NCBI GenBank assembly: GCA_041596515.1
Contig: JBFHIJ010000002.1
Location: forward strand, 86,305-150,304
Direction of reading: 5' to 3'
DNA: 64,000 nt
Origin: JBFHIJ01 sp041596515
GTDB taxonomy: Bacteria > Bacteroidota > Ignavibacteria > Kapaibacteriales > UBA2268
A program made the position numbers and the translations under genes. This document shows positions 1-8,664 of the stretch, in pieces. The notes under the pieces are model-generated. The model did not search any database, was not told the DNA's origin, and saw only the letters and a list, made by a program, of their open reading frames with translations. Positions within the stretch are counted from its first letter, which is position 1. Each line of letters starts with the position of its first letter.

Positions 1-1058
1 TTGATTGAATAACCGCCAGGAAGTAAAGAAGCAACTGACTTGATGTCTTTAACCGCTATATTCTGATACTTTGCCAACTCATCAGTTGTGCTGAGTTTGA
101 TATAACTTTTAATATCTTCAAAGTTTCCGGGATAAATTTTAAAACAAAATAAGCCTTCGCTTTTTATAGAGGCAGTGTTAAGAGTATCAGGGTCATCTGT
201 CTCAAATTTATTTTGTTCATCAATAAGTTTATCAGCGTAAAACCACACTTCGAGTAAATCGCACTCGCAACTGTCACATTTTTTAGTAACAATTTCATCA
301 TCAAAAACATCAATAGTAAAATATAAGTAGTTATCATCATAAGCTGATTTAACTTCAAAAGAACAGTCATCAGCTCCATCCCAGTTATAAGCACCCTTGT
401 GGACATAATCAATTCTATTTGAAAACGCTATGTCATTATAACCTTTGTATATCTGTTTGCCTCTTGGATAAGAAGGTATAGTCAGGAAATCAGCATAAAA
501 GGATTCTTGGGAGGTGGATCTATTAATAAATTTGACGTAATTTTCAAGTGATATGTAGTTGTTGTAAAGCTCCATTGTAAATTTTCCTTTCGGAAAAGTA
601 CGAAACTCGTCTAAAAGCACCAGACTTCCGTTTTCAAATCTGTACCCCCTTATTAGCCAATCAAATTGCTTATTTTTTTTAGTTATAAGGCAAGCATTAT
701 CTTTGATTACTACGCCAATTTCTAAAGGTATTTCAAAGAAATCATACGGAAATTCTCCCACTTTCACCATATAGCCTTCTATGTCGGCAAAAAGGTAGGC
801 CTGCACTTTTTTATTTCTTTCCGATGCTAATTTAATTACAAAGGCTACATCGTTATAACCATCACCAGTAAAATCACCAACATCCCAACCCCAAATAGCA
901 TATTTATCTCCTTGGGGTAATTGAATCTCAATATCTTTGATGAAGGCTTCGTCGAAATATGGCTCAATTTTATGGGCAAATTCGGCAAATTGCATTCCAC
1001 TTTGTGAGAAAGCAGACGCAGAAAGAATGAAAGAAAGCAATATTACGTATAATTTCAT
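1..1058 (-). CDS. Secreted protein with FG-GAP-like and CBM9-like segments (C-terminus off window)
   Basis: Reading the minus strand from the ATG at 1058 gives an uninterrupted frame of about 352 residues running off the left edge. It begins with a signal peptide (MKLYVILLSFILSASAFSQ). Residues around 45-60 contain WDVGDFTGDGYNDVAF, resembling the calcium-binding FG-GAP/VCBS pattern GDFNGDGxxD. Residues about 205-260 (W-D-G-A-D-D, then AYDDNYLYFTIDVFDDEIV) resemble the core of family-9 carbohydrate-binding modules found in secreted Bacteroidota proteins. It starts 8 bases after the kinase gene upstream and probably belongs to that operon. Export is well supported; the domain names are pattern-based and the true C-terminus, perhaps with a sorting tail, cannot be seen. 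Confidence 0.75.
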   Translation of the reverse strand, partial: MKLYVILLSFILSASAFSQSGMQFAEFAHKIEPYFDEAFIKDIEIQLPQGDKYAIWGWDVGDFTGDGYNDVAFVIKLASERNKKVQAYLFADIEGYMVKVGEFPYDFFEIPLEIGVVIKDNACLITKKNKQFDWLIRGYRFENGSLVLLDEFRTFPKGKFTMELYNNYISLENYVKFINRSTSQESFYADFLTIPSYPRGKQIYKGYNDIAFSNRIDYVHKGAYNWDGADDCSFEVKSAYDDNYLYFTIDVFDDEIVTKKCDSCECDLLEVWFYADKLIDEQNKFETDDPDTLNTASIKSEGLFCFKIYPGNFEDIKSYIKLSTTDELAKYQNIAVKDIKSVASLLPGGYSI

Positions 1059-1065
1059 TTTATAC

Positions 1066-2049
1066 TTAATCCATTAATCTTTTAACAATATCTCTAAGAT
1101 TGTCATTATACCTTGCTCCAAGCTGACTAACAATTTCAGCAGCTGTGGCAGATGCTAAATGACCTGCAAATGTAATATCTTTTTGAACGATTATACCATA
1201 TAAAAAACCTGCTGCAAACATATCCCCAGCTCCTGTCGTATCTTGAAGATTTGCAGGGTAAGATGGAATTTTATACTCATTACCTTCTACGCAAGCTACT
1301 GCTCCGTTAGAACCTAAAGTAATAACAAATGATTTAACAGTGCCAGAAAGACTTTTTATAGCATCTTCTATTGTTTCAGTTTTTGTAAAATTGAGAGCTT
1401 CGTTTTCATTGCAGAAAATCAAGTCTGCTTGTTTTACGCATTCAGTTAGTTGCTTATAAAAAATGTCAGTAATAAAGACGTCAGAAAAAGTAATTGCTAC
1501 TTTAGTACCATTGGCTTTGGCATGTTTTATAGATTCTAATACTGCTTTATAACTGTTTTCTTGAGTCAGAGCATATCCTTCTATATAAATCCATTCCGAA
1601 TCTGCTATTAGGGATTTATCTACTTCTTCAGGTGAAAAATGTGCAGATGCTGCCAAACATGTTTGCATAGTTCTTTCAGAGTCAGGGGTAATAAACACTA
1701 AGCAAGTGCCTGTCGGGTTATTTTCATCGCGCTTTGCTGATAGTTTGATTCTTAAATCTGTAAACTCAGACGCATAAAAATTACCGAGCATATCATCTCC
1801 TAATCTCGTAATGTAGCCAGCTTTGCCACCCATCTGAGAAAAGGCTATAATGGTATTAGCCGCCGAGCCACCACTACACTTGTTAGCTTTTTCATTTTCA
1901 AATGTTGATAAGAGTTTTGATTGAGTATCTGAGTCCGCTAACGACATTTCACTTTTATTAAGATTCATATCTTCTAATTTAGAATCTTTTACTTGAAATT
2001 GGAAGTCTACTAAGGCACTTCCTATACCTGTAAGTTGTATATTTTTCAT
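1066..2049 (-). CDS. PfkB-family sugar/nucleoside kinase (adenosine-kinase-like)
   Basis: A ribokinase/PfkB-fold kinase of 327 residues, within the family's usual length. The N-terminal GIGSALVDFQ and the SGGSAANT glycine-rich segment form the substrate-binding side. The C-terminal signature DTTGAGDMFAAG (about residues 270-281) contains the anion hole and the catalytic-base Asp at about 276. The family phosphorylates a sugar or nucleoside hydroxyl using ATP; Bacteroidota members of this form are often called adenosine kinase, but the substrate cannot be read here. I chose the ATG at 2049, two bases after the ddl stop. A GTG at 2064 would overlap ddl and add five poorly matching residues. It is third in the udg-ddl-pfkB operon. 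Confidence 0.85.
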   Translation of the reverse strand: MKNIQLTGIGSALVDFQFQVKDSKLEDMNLNKSEMSLADSDTQSKLLSTFENEKANKCSGGSAANTIIAFSQMGGKAGYITRLGDDMLGNFYASEFTDLRIKLSAKRDENNPTGTCLVFITPDSERTMQTCLAASAHFSPEEVDKSLIADSEWIYIEGYALTQENSYKAVLESIKHAKANGTKVAITFSDVFITDIFYKQLTECVKQADLIFCNENEALNFTKTETIEDAIKSLSGTVKSFVITLGSNGAVACVEGNEYKIPSYPANLQDTTGAGDMFAAGFLYGIIVQKDITFAGHLASATAAEIVSQLGARYNDNLRDIVKRLMD

Positions 2050-2051
2050 TT

Positions 2052-3077
2052 TTATTTTTTCCACTTATTAATACCTAAGTTACAAATTTGTTCGCACAAA
2101 TCAGCAAAGCTAATTCCTAAAGCTTGAGCAGCCATAGGGACTAAACTTGTAGAAGTAAAGCCTGGTACTGTATTCACTTCTAATGCAATCGGTTGACCAT
2201 CAGTATTTAGACGAAAGTCTACTCTGCCAAAACCTGAACATTTTAGTGAAGTATATGCTGCTTCTGCCATGTTTTGAGTAAATTCGGCAATATCCTGTGG
2301 TATTTCAGCAGGACAAACATAATTGCTTTTACCCTTTGTATATTTATGCTCGTAGTCATAATAGCCACCATCAGGTTTTATTTCAATGACAGGCAATACT
2401 TGATTACCAACTATACCTACCGTAAGCTCTCGACCTTCTATAAATTTTTCTAAAATGATAATATTAGAATATTTCGCAGCATTTCTGATGCCATTACTAA
2501 TATCTTCAATGTTTCCATCATTTATAAAAGTAATACCTATTGTAGAACCTTGGTCGTTTGGTTTTATAACTAATTTTTTCCCATAGTGATTTTTAATTTG
2601 TTTTAGCAAATCATGATCATCAGCATGCTGAGGAGCAAGTACTAGACCTTCCGGAACAAGCACGTTATTGGCAGACATTATTTGTTTGGATAATGTTTTA
2701 TCCATAGCCATTCCGCTAGACAAAGAGTCACTACCGGTATAAGGTATCTTGTTCAATTCTAAAATAGCCTGTACCTTTCCGTCCTCTCCCAGATAGCCAT
2801 GAAGAAGGTTAAAACAAATATCAATACTTTGAAAATAATCATCTGAAATACATTCAACATATTTGCGTTCAGAGATATTCACTAAAGCCTGTGAATCAGG
2901 GGCAAGGGAAGTGTCTTGCAGTTGTAATTCTCCTTTGTCCAAATCGCAACCATAAATTGGGTCTATACCTTTTACGTCGTGACCTTTTTCTCTAAGTGCA
3001 TCAATTATTGCTTTACCACCTGTGAGCGATACAGCTCTTTCTGTAGAAAGTCCACCAAACAAAACTGCAATTTTCAT
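2052..3077 (-). CDS. ddl: D-alanine--D-alanine ligase
   Basis: Joins two D-alanines with ATP in the cytoplasm to supply the terminal dipeptide of peptidoglycan precursors. The 341-residue length fits the family. Visible features are the N-terminal VLFGGLSTERAVSL, the Ddl signature HGYLGEDGKVQAILE followed by IPYTGS, the ATP-grasp segments KPNDQGSTIG and EGRELTVGI, and the C-terminal metal-binding EVNTVPGFTSTSL with the conserved Glu and Asn. It starts 8 bases downstream of the uracil-DNA glycosylase gene and ends 2 bases before the kinase gene, so the three are almost certainly co-transcribed. Confidence is high because all ATP-grasp motifs are present. Confidence 0.96.
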   Translation of the reverse strand: MKIAVLFGGLSTERAVSLTGGKAIIDALREKGHDVKGIDPIYGCDLDKGELQLQDTSLAPDSQALVNISERKYVECISDDYFQSIDICFNLLHGYLGEDGKVQAILELNKIPYTGSDSLSSGMAMDKTLSKQIMSANNVLVPEGLVLAPQHADDHDLLKQIKNHYGKKLVIKPNDQGSTIGITFINDGNIEDISNGIRNAAKYSNIIILEKFIEGRELTVGIVGNQVLPVIEIKPDGGYYDYEHKYTKGKSNYVCPAEIPQDIAEFTQNMAEAAYTSLKCSGFGRVDFRLNTDGQPIALEVNTVPGFTSTSLVPMAAQALGISFADLCEQICNLGINKWKK

Positions 3078-3085
3078 AATTATCT

Positions 3086-3928
3086 CTATTTTTTTTCGGT
3101 TAATAAGTAGTTGTCATATAATATTCTTAGTTTTTTCAAATCTTCCCAAGCGTCTTTTTTCCATTGTGGATTTCTAAGTAATGCCGCAGGATGATAAGTA
3201 ACCAGCATTTTACTACCATGATAATCCATGATGTTTCCTCTAATGTCAGCCATTTTGTGTTTTTTCTTAAGAAGAGTGTCTACAGAAGTAAGACCTAAAG
3301 ATAGAATAAAAACAGGTTTTATAAGTTCAATCTGTTTTTTTAAATAAGGCTCACAGGTATCTACTTCAGTAGTAGTTGGTCTACGATTGCCCGGAGGCCT
3401 GCATTTGCAAATGTTTGCAATATATATATCTTCTCTTTTAAAGAAAATTGCTTCCAGCATTTTGGTAAGCAATTTGCCTGCTCTTCCTATAAAAGGAAGA
3501 CCTTGTTCATCCTCATCTGCTCCGGGAGCTTCACCAATCACCATTATATCCGCATGGTGATTTCCATCTCCAAAAACAAATTTGTTTCTATTTTTTCCAA
3601 GTTCGCATTCCATGCAATCAGATATTTTAGAGTATAAAATATCAAGGCTATCGGACTCTCTCCAGTTAGATGCTACGGAACTTAACATAGTTGCTGGTGC
3701 ATCTGATTCTAAAGGAATAATATTTTTAGAAATTTTCATATTTACTTCTTGAGTAGAAGTTGTAATTTGTGAGTCTTCTATCTGCTCTTTACGTAAAATA
3801 ACGTGTAGAGTTTCTTCCGGAGCGATAGAGTCATTAGCAACAGTTTCAATCTTTGGTAGATTAAGAGTATCTCCAAATACTTCAGATTCGTACTGTAAAT
3901 AATCTTCTACTTTTTTTAAGATATTCAT
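3086..3928 (-). CDS. Family 4-type uracil-DNA glycosylase (Fe-S)
   Basis: Removes uracil from DNA to start base-excision repair. The catalytic domain fills residues about 100-275. Motif A is GEAPGADEDEQG (132-143) and motif B is HPAALLR (246-252). Cys105, Cys108, the Cys174/Cys176 pair and Cys192 are placed like the 4Fe-4S ligands of family 4/5 enzymes. The first ~95 residues form a low-similarity extension, as often seen in this superphylum. It is the first gene of the minus-strand operon, directly behind the promoter at 3954-3984. Family assignment is firm; whether it is strictly family 4 is less certain. Confidence 0.9.
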   Translation of the reverse strand: MNILKKVEDYLQYESEVFGDTLNLPKIETVANDSIAPEETLHVILRKEQIEDSQITTSTQEVNMKISKNIIPLESDAPATMLSSVASNWRESDSLDILYSKISDCMECELGKNRNKFVFGDGNHHADIMVIGEAPGADEDEQGLPFIGRAGKLLTKMLEAIFFKREDIYIANICKCRPPGNRRPTTTEVDTCEPYLKKQIELIKPVFILSLGLTSVDTLLKKKHKMADIRGNIMDYHGSKMLVTYHPAALLRNPQWKKDAWEDLKKLRILYDNYLLTEKK

Positions 3929-3953
3929 AGTTATTCTTTAAGTTTGCAATTTA

Positions 3954-3984
3954 CAAAGATAAAGTCTCTGTAAGAGACTTACAA
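3954..3984 (-). promoter_or_regulatory. Bacteroidota-type promoter of the udg-ddl-pfkB operon
   Basis: On the minus strand there is TTG at 3984-3982 and TATCTTTG at 3961-3954, separated by 20 bases, matching the Bacteroidota -33/-7 consensus (TTG, TAnnTTTG). It lies 26 bases upstream of the glycosylase start. A second TATCTTTG is present at 4015-4008 without an obvious TTG. Inferred from consensus only. Confidence 0.65.
3962..3980. repeat. Perfect inverted repeat filling the promoter spacer (candidate operator)
   Basis: AAGTCTCT-GTA-AGAGACTT is a perfect 8-base inverted repeat with a 3-base centre. It occupies almost exactly the spacer between the -33 and -7 elements of the udg operon promoter, a typical position for a repressor site. 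No T-tract follows, so it is not an intrinsic terminator. The binding protein is unknown. Confidence 0.5.
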
Positions 3985-4070
3985 AAGAAAAGCTAAATAT
4001 TTTTCAACAAAGATATTAAATACCTATATATTTTTTATATTTACGTATTCGGATAACAATCAAAAGCATT

Positions 4071-5219
4071 ATGAGATATATAATACTCCTTTTAGTTACA
4101 AATGTCTTCTTATTTGGTCAAGAATCATTGGAAGTAGCTCCAAAACCCGGCGATGGTATAAGAACTTTTTTAGAAAGGTATTCAATTCCATATTCTACCG
4201 AGATAGAATCAAAATTTTTAGATTTGAACAAAGATCAAATAAATAGACAAAAAAAAGTTCTCTATTTAAATCAGTTGTATAAGATGCCAATTAGTGTGTA
4301 CAAATACAACGGCAAAAGTATTCGTTCTACTATTGGCAATACTGATTATGGCTATGCAAAATCAATACAAGAATGGAATTTATTGCTATATAATTTAGGA
4401 ATAAAACCCGGGGATTACAGAAATAGTCTAATTTTATGGGTTCCTGATTTCAACGTACAGACTAATGAGATGGATGTGCAGATTAAAGAGCCATTGTTTG
4501 GTAAGGATTTTGAGTCAATCGAACCAATAAGCAATTCTCTATCAGGAAAAATATTTTATCTTGTTTCCGGTCATGGTGGCCCTGATCCGGGTGCTATTGG
4601 CAATGCTAACGGTAATGAGTTGCATGAAGACGAATACGCCTATGACATTACACTCAGACTCGCACGGGAGCTGATGCTGAATTCCGCTAAAGTTTATTTG
4701 ATAGTGCAAGATAAAAATGATGGGATTCGAGAAATAAAATATCTTAACAATAGCAATGACGAATACTATTATGGTAACGATACTATTTCTCATGATCAAA
4801 TCTTCAGACTTAGAAAAAGAGCAGAAATCGTAAACAGGTTATACGATCAAAATTATGCAAATGGTTTCCAAAATCAATATATGTTAGTTTTGCATGTTGA
4901 TTCAAGAATAACTGAAAAAAGAATCGATGTGTTTTTCTATCATAATCCCAACAGTCCTGAAGGTGAAAAGTTTGCTTCTACATTGCTTGAAACAATCGAA
5001 GATAAGTATAGAATTGCACAACCGGGCAGAGGTTATGATGGCTCTGTATCAACAAGAAATCTATATATGCTTAAATATACTAAACCCACAGCGGTTTACA
5101 TAGAATTAGGTAACATTCAAAATCCTAAAGACCAAGTACGCTTAGTAGAAAAAAACAACAGACAGGCAATAGCAAACTGGTTAGGAGAGGGTGTAATCAA
5201 ATACGTGAAGAATAATTAA
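4071..5219 (+). CDS. Exported N-acetylmuramoyl-L-alanine amidase (Amidase_3)
   Basis: A zinc amidase that cleaves the bond between MurNAc and the peptide stem of peptidoglycan, probably in the periplasm. A signal peptide covers residues 1-16. Residues 20-155 form an N-terminal domain with possible LysM-like character. The catalytic domain runs from 160 to 380: IFYLVSGHGGPDPGAIG supplies zinc ligand His168, the HEDEY segment a Glu at 186-188, and LHVDS the His at about 275. YIELGNIQN near 346 carries the catalytic Glu seen as E-x-G-F-x-S-N in the family. It is a single gene divergent from the udg operon. A TATATTTA at 4036-4043 is a near-match to the -7 element. Confidence 0.87.
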   Translation: MRYIILLLVTNVFLFGQESLEVAPKPGDGIRTFLERYSIPYSTEIESKFLDLNKDQINRQKKVLYLNQLYKMPISVYKYNGKSIRSTIGNTDYGYAKSIQEWNLLLYNLGIKPGDYRNSLILWVPDFNVQTNEMDVQIKEPLFGKDFESIEPISNSLSGKIFYLVSGHGGPDPGAIGNANGNELHEDEYAYDITLRLARELMLNSAKVYLIVQDKNDGIREIKYLNNSNDEYYYGNDTISHDQIFRLRKRAEIVNRLYDQNYANGFQNQYMLVLHVDSRITEKRIDVFFYHNPNSPEGEKFASTLLETIEDKYRIAQPGRGYDGSVSTRNLYMLKYTKPTAVYIELGNIQNPKDQVRLVEKNNRQAIANWLGEGVIKYVKNN

Positions 5220-5268
5220 AGATATTAAGAATTATATAAGCATATTAGTAAAATATACGATTTCTCAG

Positions 5269-5276
5269 TATATTTG
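5269..5276 (+). promoter_or_regulatory. Putative -7 element upstream of ackA
   Basis: TATATTTG, a perfect match to the TAnnTTTG element, 81 bases upstream of the ackA start. No convincing TTG at the expected distance, so confidence is moderate. Confidence 0.45.
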
Positions 5277-5357
5277 TAAACATTCAAAATAATAAAAGAA
5301 TATCACACTCAGAATTAAAACATCACAATTTTTTAAATAATTAAATGGGCTAACTCA

Positions 5358-6599
5358 ATGAATATACTTGTTTTAAATACCGGTAGTTCTTCATTGAAGT
5401 TTCAAATTATTGAAACTGATTTAGAAAAAATCGATAAAAGCGAAGACAAAACACTTGCAAAAGGTTTGGTAGAAAGAATTGGAAGTCAATCTGTAGTAAC
5501 TTTTAAAGTTGGTAATAAAAAAATTAAAAATGCTGTAGCTTTAAGAGATCACAAAGCTGCAATATTTTATGTGACTCAATGGATTACAGATCCTGAAACA
5601 AGTATCCCCGGTATTAATGGCTTGGAAGATATTCATGCAATCGGTCATAGAACAGTGCATGGCGGTGAAAAATTCAATGGTTCAGTAGCTGTAACTGATG
5701 ATGTAATCAGAGCTATCGAAGATTGTATAGATTTAGCTCCATTACACAACCCGCCTAATATCAAAGGTATCAATGCCGCAAGAGAAGTATTTGGAATGAA
5801 TATCCCTCAAGTAGCTGTTTTTGATACTGCATTCCACTCAACAATGCCGGAAATAAACTATCTATATGGTATTCCTTACCAGCTTTATAGAAGATATGGC
5901 ATAAGAAAATATGGATTTCATGGCACTTCTCATAGATATATTGCTTATGGATATAGAAAAATATCAGGCAAAACCAGAGAAAATACAAATATTATTACAT
6001 GTCACTTAGGTAATGGTTCTTCTTTGTGTTGTATTAAAAATGGTAAATCGTATGATACTTCTATGGGCTTTACTCCATTAGAAGGTTTGATCATGGGTAC
6101 TCGCTCAGGTGATGTGGATCCCGGTATCATAGATTTCATCGCACATAAAGAAGGTATTTCTTTAGAAGAAGTTATTTCTATACTTAACAAACGCTCAGGT
6201 GTTTTAGGTATTTCAGGTTTATCTAATGACATGCGTGATTTGGAAATTGAAGTAGCTGAACATAATGATAGAAGAGCAAAGTTGGCATTGGATATGTTTG
6301 CACATAGAGTTAAGAAGTATATTGGAGCTTACTTAGTTGAATTAAACGGCTGTGATGCTATATGTTTCTCTGCAGGCATAGGCGAAAATGCTCCAGAAAT
6401 GAGAGAAGCTATTTGTGCGGACTTGCAAAACATGGGTATCAAAATAGATCCAAAATTGAACAAACAGGCTGTTGGTGGTAAGGAAATGAAAATAAGTGCT
6501 AAAGATAGTGCTATTGAAGTTTACGTTATCCCTACCAATGAAGAATTAGTTTTAGCAAGAGATACTTGCCGTGTAGTTTTAGGTGCACCATTACACTAA
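5358..6599 (+). CDS. ackA: Acetate kinase
   Basis: Interconverts acetyl phosphate + ADP and acetate + ATP in the cytoplasm, the ATP-yielding last step of acetate fermentation. The 413-residue length is slightly above the usual 400. The N-terminal VLNTGSSSLKF contains the substrate-binding Asn7. Further family motifs are HRTVHGG, the HGTSHRY segment, and GNGSS with GTRSGDVDPG for nucleotide binding; FSAGIGENAP closes the fold. pta begins 22 bases downstream, the classic ackA-pta pair. All active-site motifs are intact. Confidence 0.97.
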   Translation: MNILVLNTGSSSLKFQIIETDLEKIDKSEDKTLAKGLVERIGSQSVVTFKVGNKKIKNAVALRDHKAAIFYVTQWITDPETSIPGINGLEDIHAIGHRTVHGGEKFNGSVAVTDDVIRAIEDCIDLAPLHNPPNIKGINAAREVFGMNIPQVAVFDTAFHSTMPEINYLYGIPYQLYRRYGIRKYGFHGTSHRYIAYGYRKISGKTRENTNIITCHLGNGSSLCCIKNGKSYDTSMGFTPLEGLIMGTRSGDVDPGIIDFIAHKEGISLEEVISILNKRSGVLGISGLSNDMRDLEIEVAEHNDRRAKLALDMFAHRVKKYIGAYLVELNGCDAICFSAGIGENAPEMREAICADLQNMGIKIDPKLNKQAVGGKEMKISAKDSAIEVYVIPTNEELVLARDTCRVVLGAPLH

Positions 6600-6621
6600 T
6601 TATTCTATGGAGAGAACAAAA

Positions 6622-7602
6622 ATGGCAACAAATCCATTTATAAATGATGTTCGCAATAAAGCGAAAGCTAAAAATGCAAAAGTAGCATTTCCTGATGGTA
6701 ATGACTTACGCTCTATAGAAGCTTCTGTCTTTTTACTTCAGGAAAAAATTGCAAAACCTATGCTATTAGGTAATGAAGAAGAAATATCCTCAATGGCTAA
6801 AAATAATAACCTTTCTCTTGAAGGTATAGAAATAATGAATCCTGTAAATTCTGATTTAATCCCTGAATTTGCAGAAATATTATTTGAAAAGAGAAAGAAA
6901 AAAGGAATGACAATAGAACAAGCTACAGAAACAGTAAAAGATCCACTTTATTTTGGTGGTTTATTGTTAGAAACAGGTAAAATAGATGTATGTGTTGCCG
7001 GCAATGTGTCATCTACAGGTGACGTAATGCGTTCTGCAATTCACACAGTTGGTGTAGCAAAAGGTATCTCTGTAGTAAGTAGCTTCTTTATCATGACATT
7101 CCCTGATAAAATGTACTGTTTCGGCGATTGTGCTGTGAATCCAAACCCTGACTACAAACAGTTAGCTGACATAGCGATTAGTTCTGCAACTAATTTCCAG
7201 GCTATTACAGGTGAATCTCCAAAAGTTGCAATGCTTTCTTTCTCAACTAATGGAAGTGCTGAACACGAATTAGTAGAAAAAGTACAGGAAGCTACAAAAT
7301 TAGTTAAAGAAAAGGCACCGCATATCCCGGCTGATGGTGAAATGCAATTAGATGCTGCTTTAGTGCCAGCTATTGGTGCTAAAAAATTTCCAGGCTCAGA
7401 AGTTGCAGGTCAAGCGAATGTCCTTATATTTCCTGACTTGAATGCAGGCAATATAGGATACAAACTAACTCAACGCTTGGCTGGTGCTGAAGCTGTGGGT
7501 CCGGTAGTTCAAGGTTTGAAAAAACCATATTGTGATCTTTCAAGAGGATGTAGCACTGATGACATGGTAAATGTCGCAGCTATTTGCTCTTTGATGGCTT
7601 AA
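6622..7602 (+). CDS. pta: Phosphate acetyltransferase
   Basis: Interconverts acetyl-CoA + phosphate and acetyl phosphate + CoA, feeding AckA. At 326 residues this is the short form carrying only the PTA_PTB catalytic domain, without the DRTGG/BioD-like extension of E. coli Pta. Typical segments are VAFPDGND at the N-terminus, MSRS-like CVAGNVSSTGDVMRSAI in the middle, and ALVPAIGAKKFPGSEVAGQANVL-type sequence near 270. I chose the ATG at 6622 because GGAGAG precedes it at the usual distance; an upstream in-frame ATG at 6583 would overlap ackA by 17 bases and add non-conserved residues. Confidence 0.96.
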   Translation: MATNPFINDVRNKAKAKNAKVAFPDGNDLRSIEASVFLLQEKIAKPMLLGNEEEISSMAKNNNLSLEGIEIMNPVNSDLIPEFAEILFEKRKKKGMTIEQATETVKDPLYFGGLLLETGKIDVCVAGNVSSTGDVMRSAIHTVGVAKGISVVSSFFIMTFPDKMYCFGDCAVNPNPDYKQLADIAISSATNFQAITGESPKVAMLSFSTNGSAEHELVEKVQEATKLVKEKAPHIPADGEMQLDAALVPAIGAKKFPGSEVAGQANVLIFPDLNAGNIGYKLTQRLAGAEAVGPVVQGLKKPYCDLSRGCSTDDMVNVAAICSLMA

Positions 7603-7614
7603 AAATCGCATAAT

Positions 7615-7652
7615 AAAAAAGCGGGGCTTCGATATGATTTCCCGCTTTTTTT
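7615..7652 (+). terminator. Intrinsic terminator after ackA-pta
   Basis: An AAAAAAGCGGG arm (7615-7625) pairs with CCCGCTTTTTT (7641-7651) across a 15-base loop, and the T-run follows. It lies 13 bases after the pta stop and separates ackA-pta from ptb-buk. Confidence 0.85.
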
Positions 7653-7672
7653 GTATTAATACTGACCTTTAA

Positions 7673-7704
7673 TTGTTTGAGTTAGAGAGTTTTTACTATA
7701 TTTG
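7673..7704 (+). promoter_or_regulatory. Promoter of ptb-buk
   Basis: TATATTTG at 7697-7704 with TTG at 7673-7675 (21-base spacer) or 7677-7679 (17-base). It lies 44 bases upstream of the ptb start and just after the ackA-pta terminator, so ptb-buk is likely an independent transcription unit. Confidence 0.6.
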
Positions 7705-7748
7705 TGTGATACATAAAATTATATTATTCATTTAATGACCTATAAAAA

Positions 7749-8645
7749 ATGGAATTAAAATCTCTAAATTCGTTTATTGAAATAGCGGCCTCAAAGCCCA
7801 AAAAGAAAATTGCTGTTACTGCCGCTGCAGATGAACCTGTACTTTTAGCAGTTGCAGAAGCAAAAAAGCAGGGGATTGTTGATCCTATCTTAGTTGGCAA
7901 AGAATCAGATATCAGAGCTATTGCTGACAAAGTGGGATTTGACTTGACAGGAGTTGAAATTATTAACGAAGATAATGTCAGAAATACTGCAAAAATAGCT
8001 GTTAAATTAGTCAAAGATGGTAAAGCTCAAATTTTAATGAAAGGGCTAATATCTACTGCTGACTTTCTAAGAGCGATTTTAAATAAAGAAGAAGGTTTAA
8101 GAACCGGAGCACTACTAAGCCATATAGGCTTTTTTGAAGCCCCGAATTATCATAAAGTTATTGGACTGACTGATGCTGCACAAAATATAGAACCTACTTT
8201 GACAGAAAAGGTTGGTATTATCAATAATGCAGTTGATATGTATCATAGGTTAGGTGTACAATCTCCTAAAATTGCTTGCCTTGGTGCAGTAGAGGTTGTA
8301 AATCCTAAAATGCAAGCTACTTTAGATGCTGCTGCATTGACACAGATGAATAGAAGAGGTCAAATTAAAGGTTGTATCATTGATGGTCCTTTGGCTTTTG
8401 ACAATGCTGTTTCAAAAGAAGCTTCTGATCATAAAGGCATTGTAAGTGATGTAGCCGGGGATGCTGATCTTCTTTTTGCTCATAATATTGATGTTGGTAA
8501 TGTTTTATATAAAGCTTTCACTTATATGGCTGGTGCGTCTGTCGCAGCTGTAATTCTAGGAGCAGCAGCACCGATTGTGCTTACTTCACGTGCTGACTCA
8601 GACAGAAGTAAACTTATGTCTATTGCATTAGCTGCATCATATTAA
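7749..8645 (+). CDS. ptb: Phosphate butyryltransferase
   Basis: Converts butyryl-CoA (or a similar short or branched acyl-CoA) and phosphate into acyl phosphate and CoA. At 298 residues it has the length of Ptb rather than Pta. PTA_PTB-fold features include KKKIAVTAAADEPVL at the N-terminus, the QILMKGLISTADFLRAIL segment and HIGFFEAPNYHKVIGLTDAA, plus IIDGPLAFDNAVS near 220, which is characteristic of Ptb. The next gene encodes a butyrate kinase 19 bases downstream, which strongly supports Ptb over Pta. Acyl chain preference cannot be read from sequence alone. Confidence 0.92.
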   Translation: MELKSLNSFIEIAASKPKKKIAVTAAADEPVLLAVAEAKKQGIVDPILVGKESDIRAIADKVGFDLTGVEIINEDNVRNTAKIAVKLVKDGKAQILMKGLISTADFLRAILNKEEGLRTGALLSHIGFFEAPNYHKVIGLTDAAQNIEPTLTEKVGIINNAVDMYHRLGVQSPKIACLGAVEVVNPKMQATLDAAALTQMNRRGQIKGCIIDGPLAFDNAVSKEASDHKGIVSDVAGDADLLFAHNIDVGNVLYKAFTYMAGASVAAVILGAAAPIVLTSRADSDRSKLMSIALAASY

Positions 8646-8664
8646 TATTTGGAGTATTCTTAAA

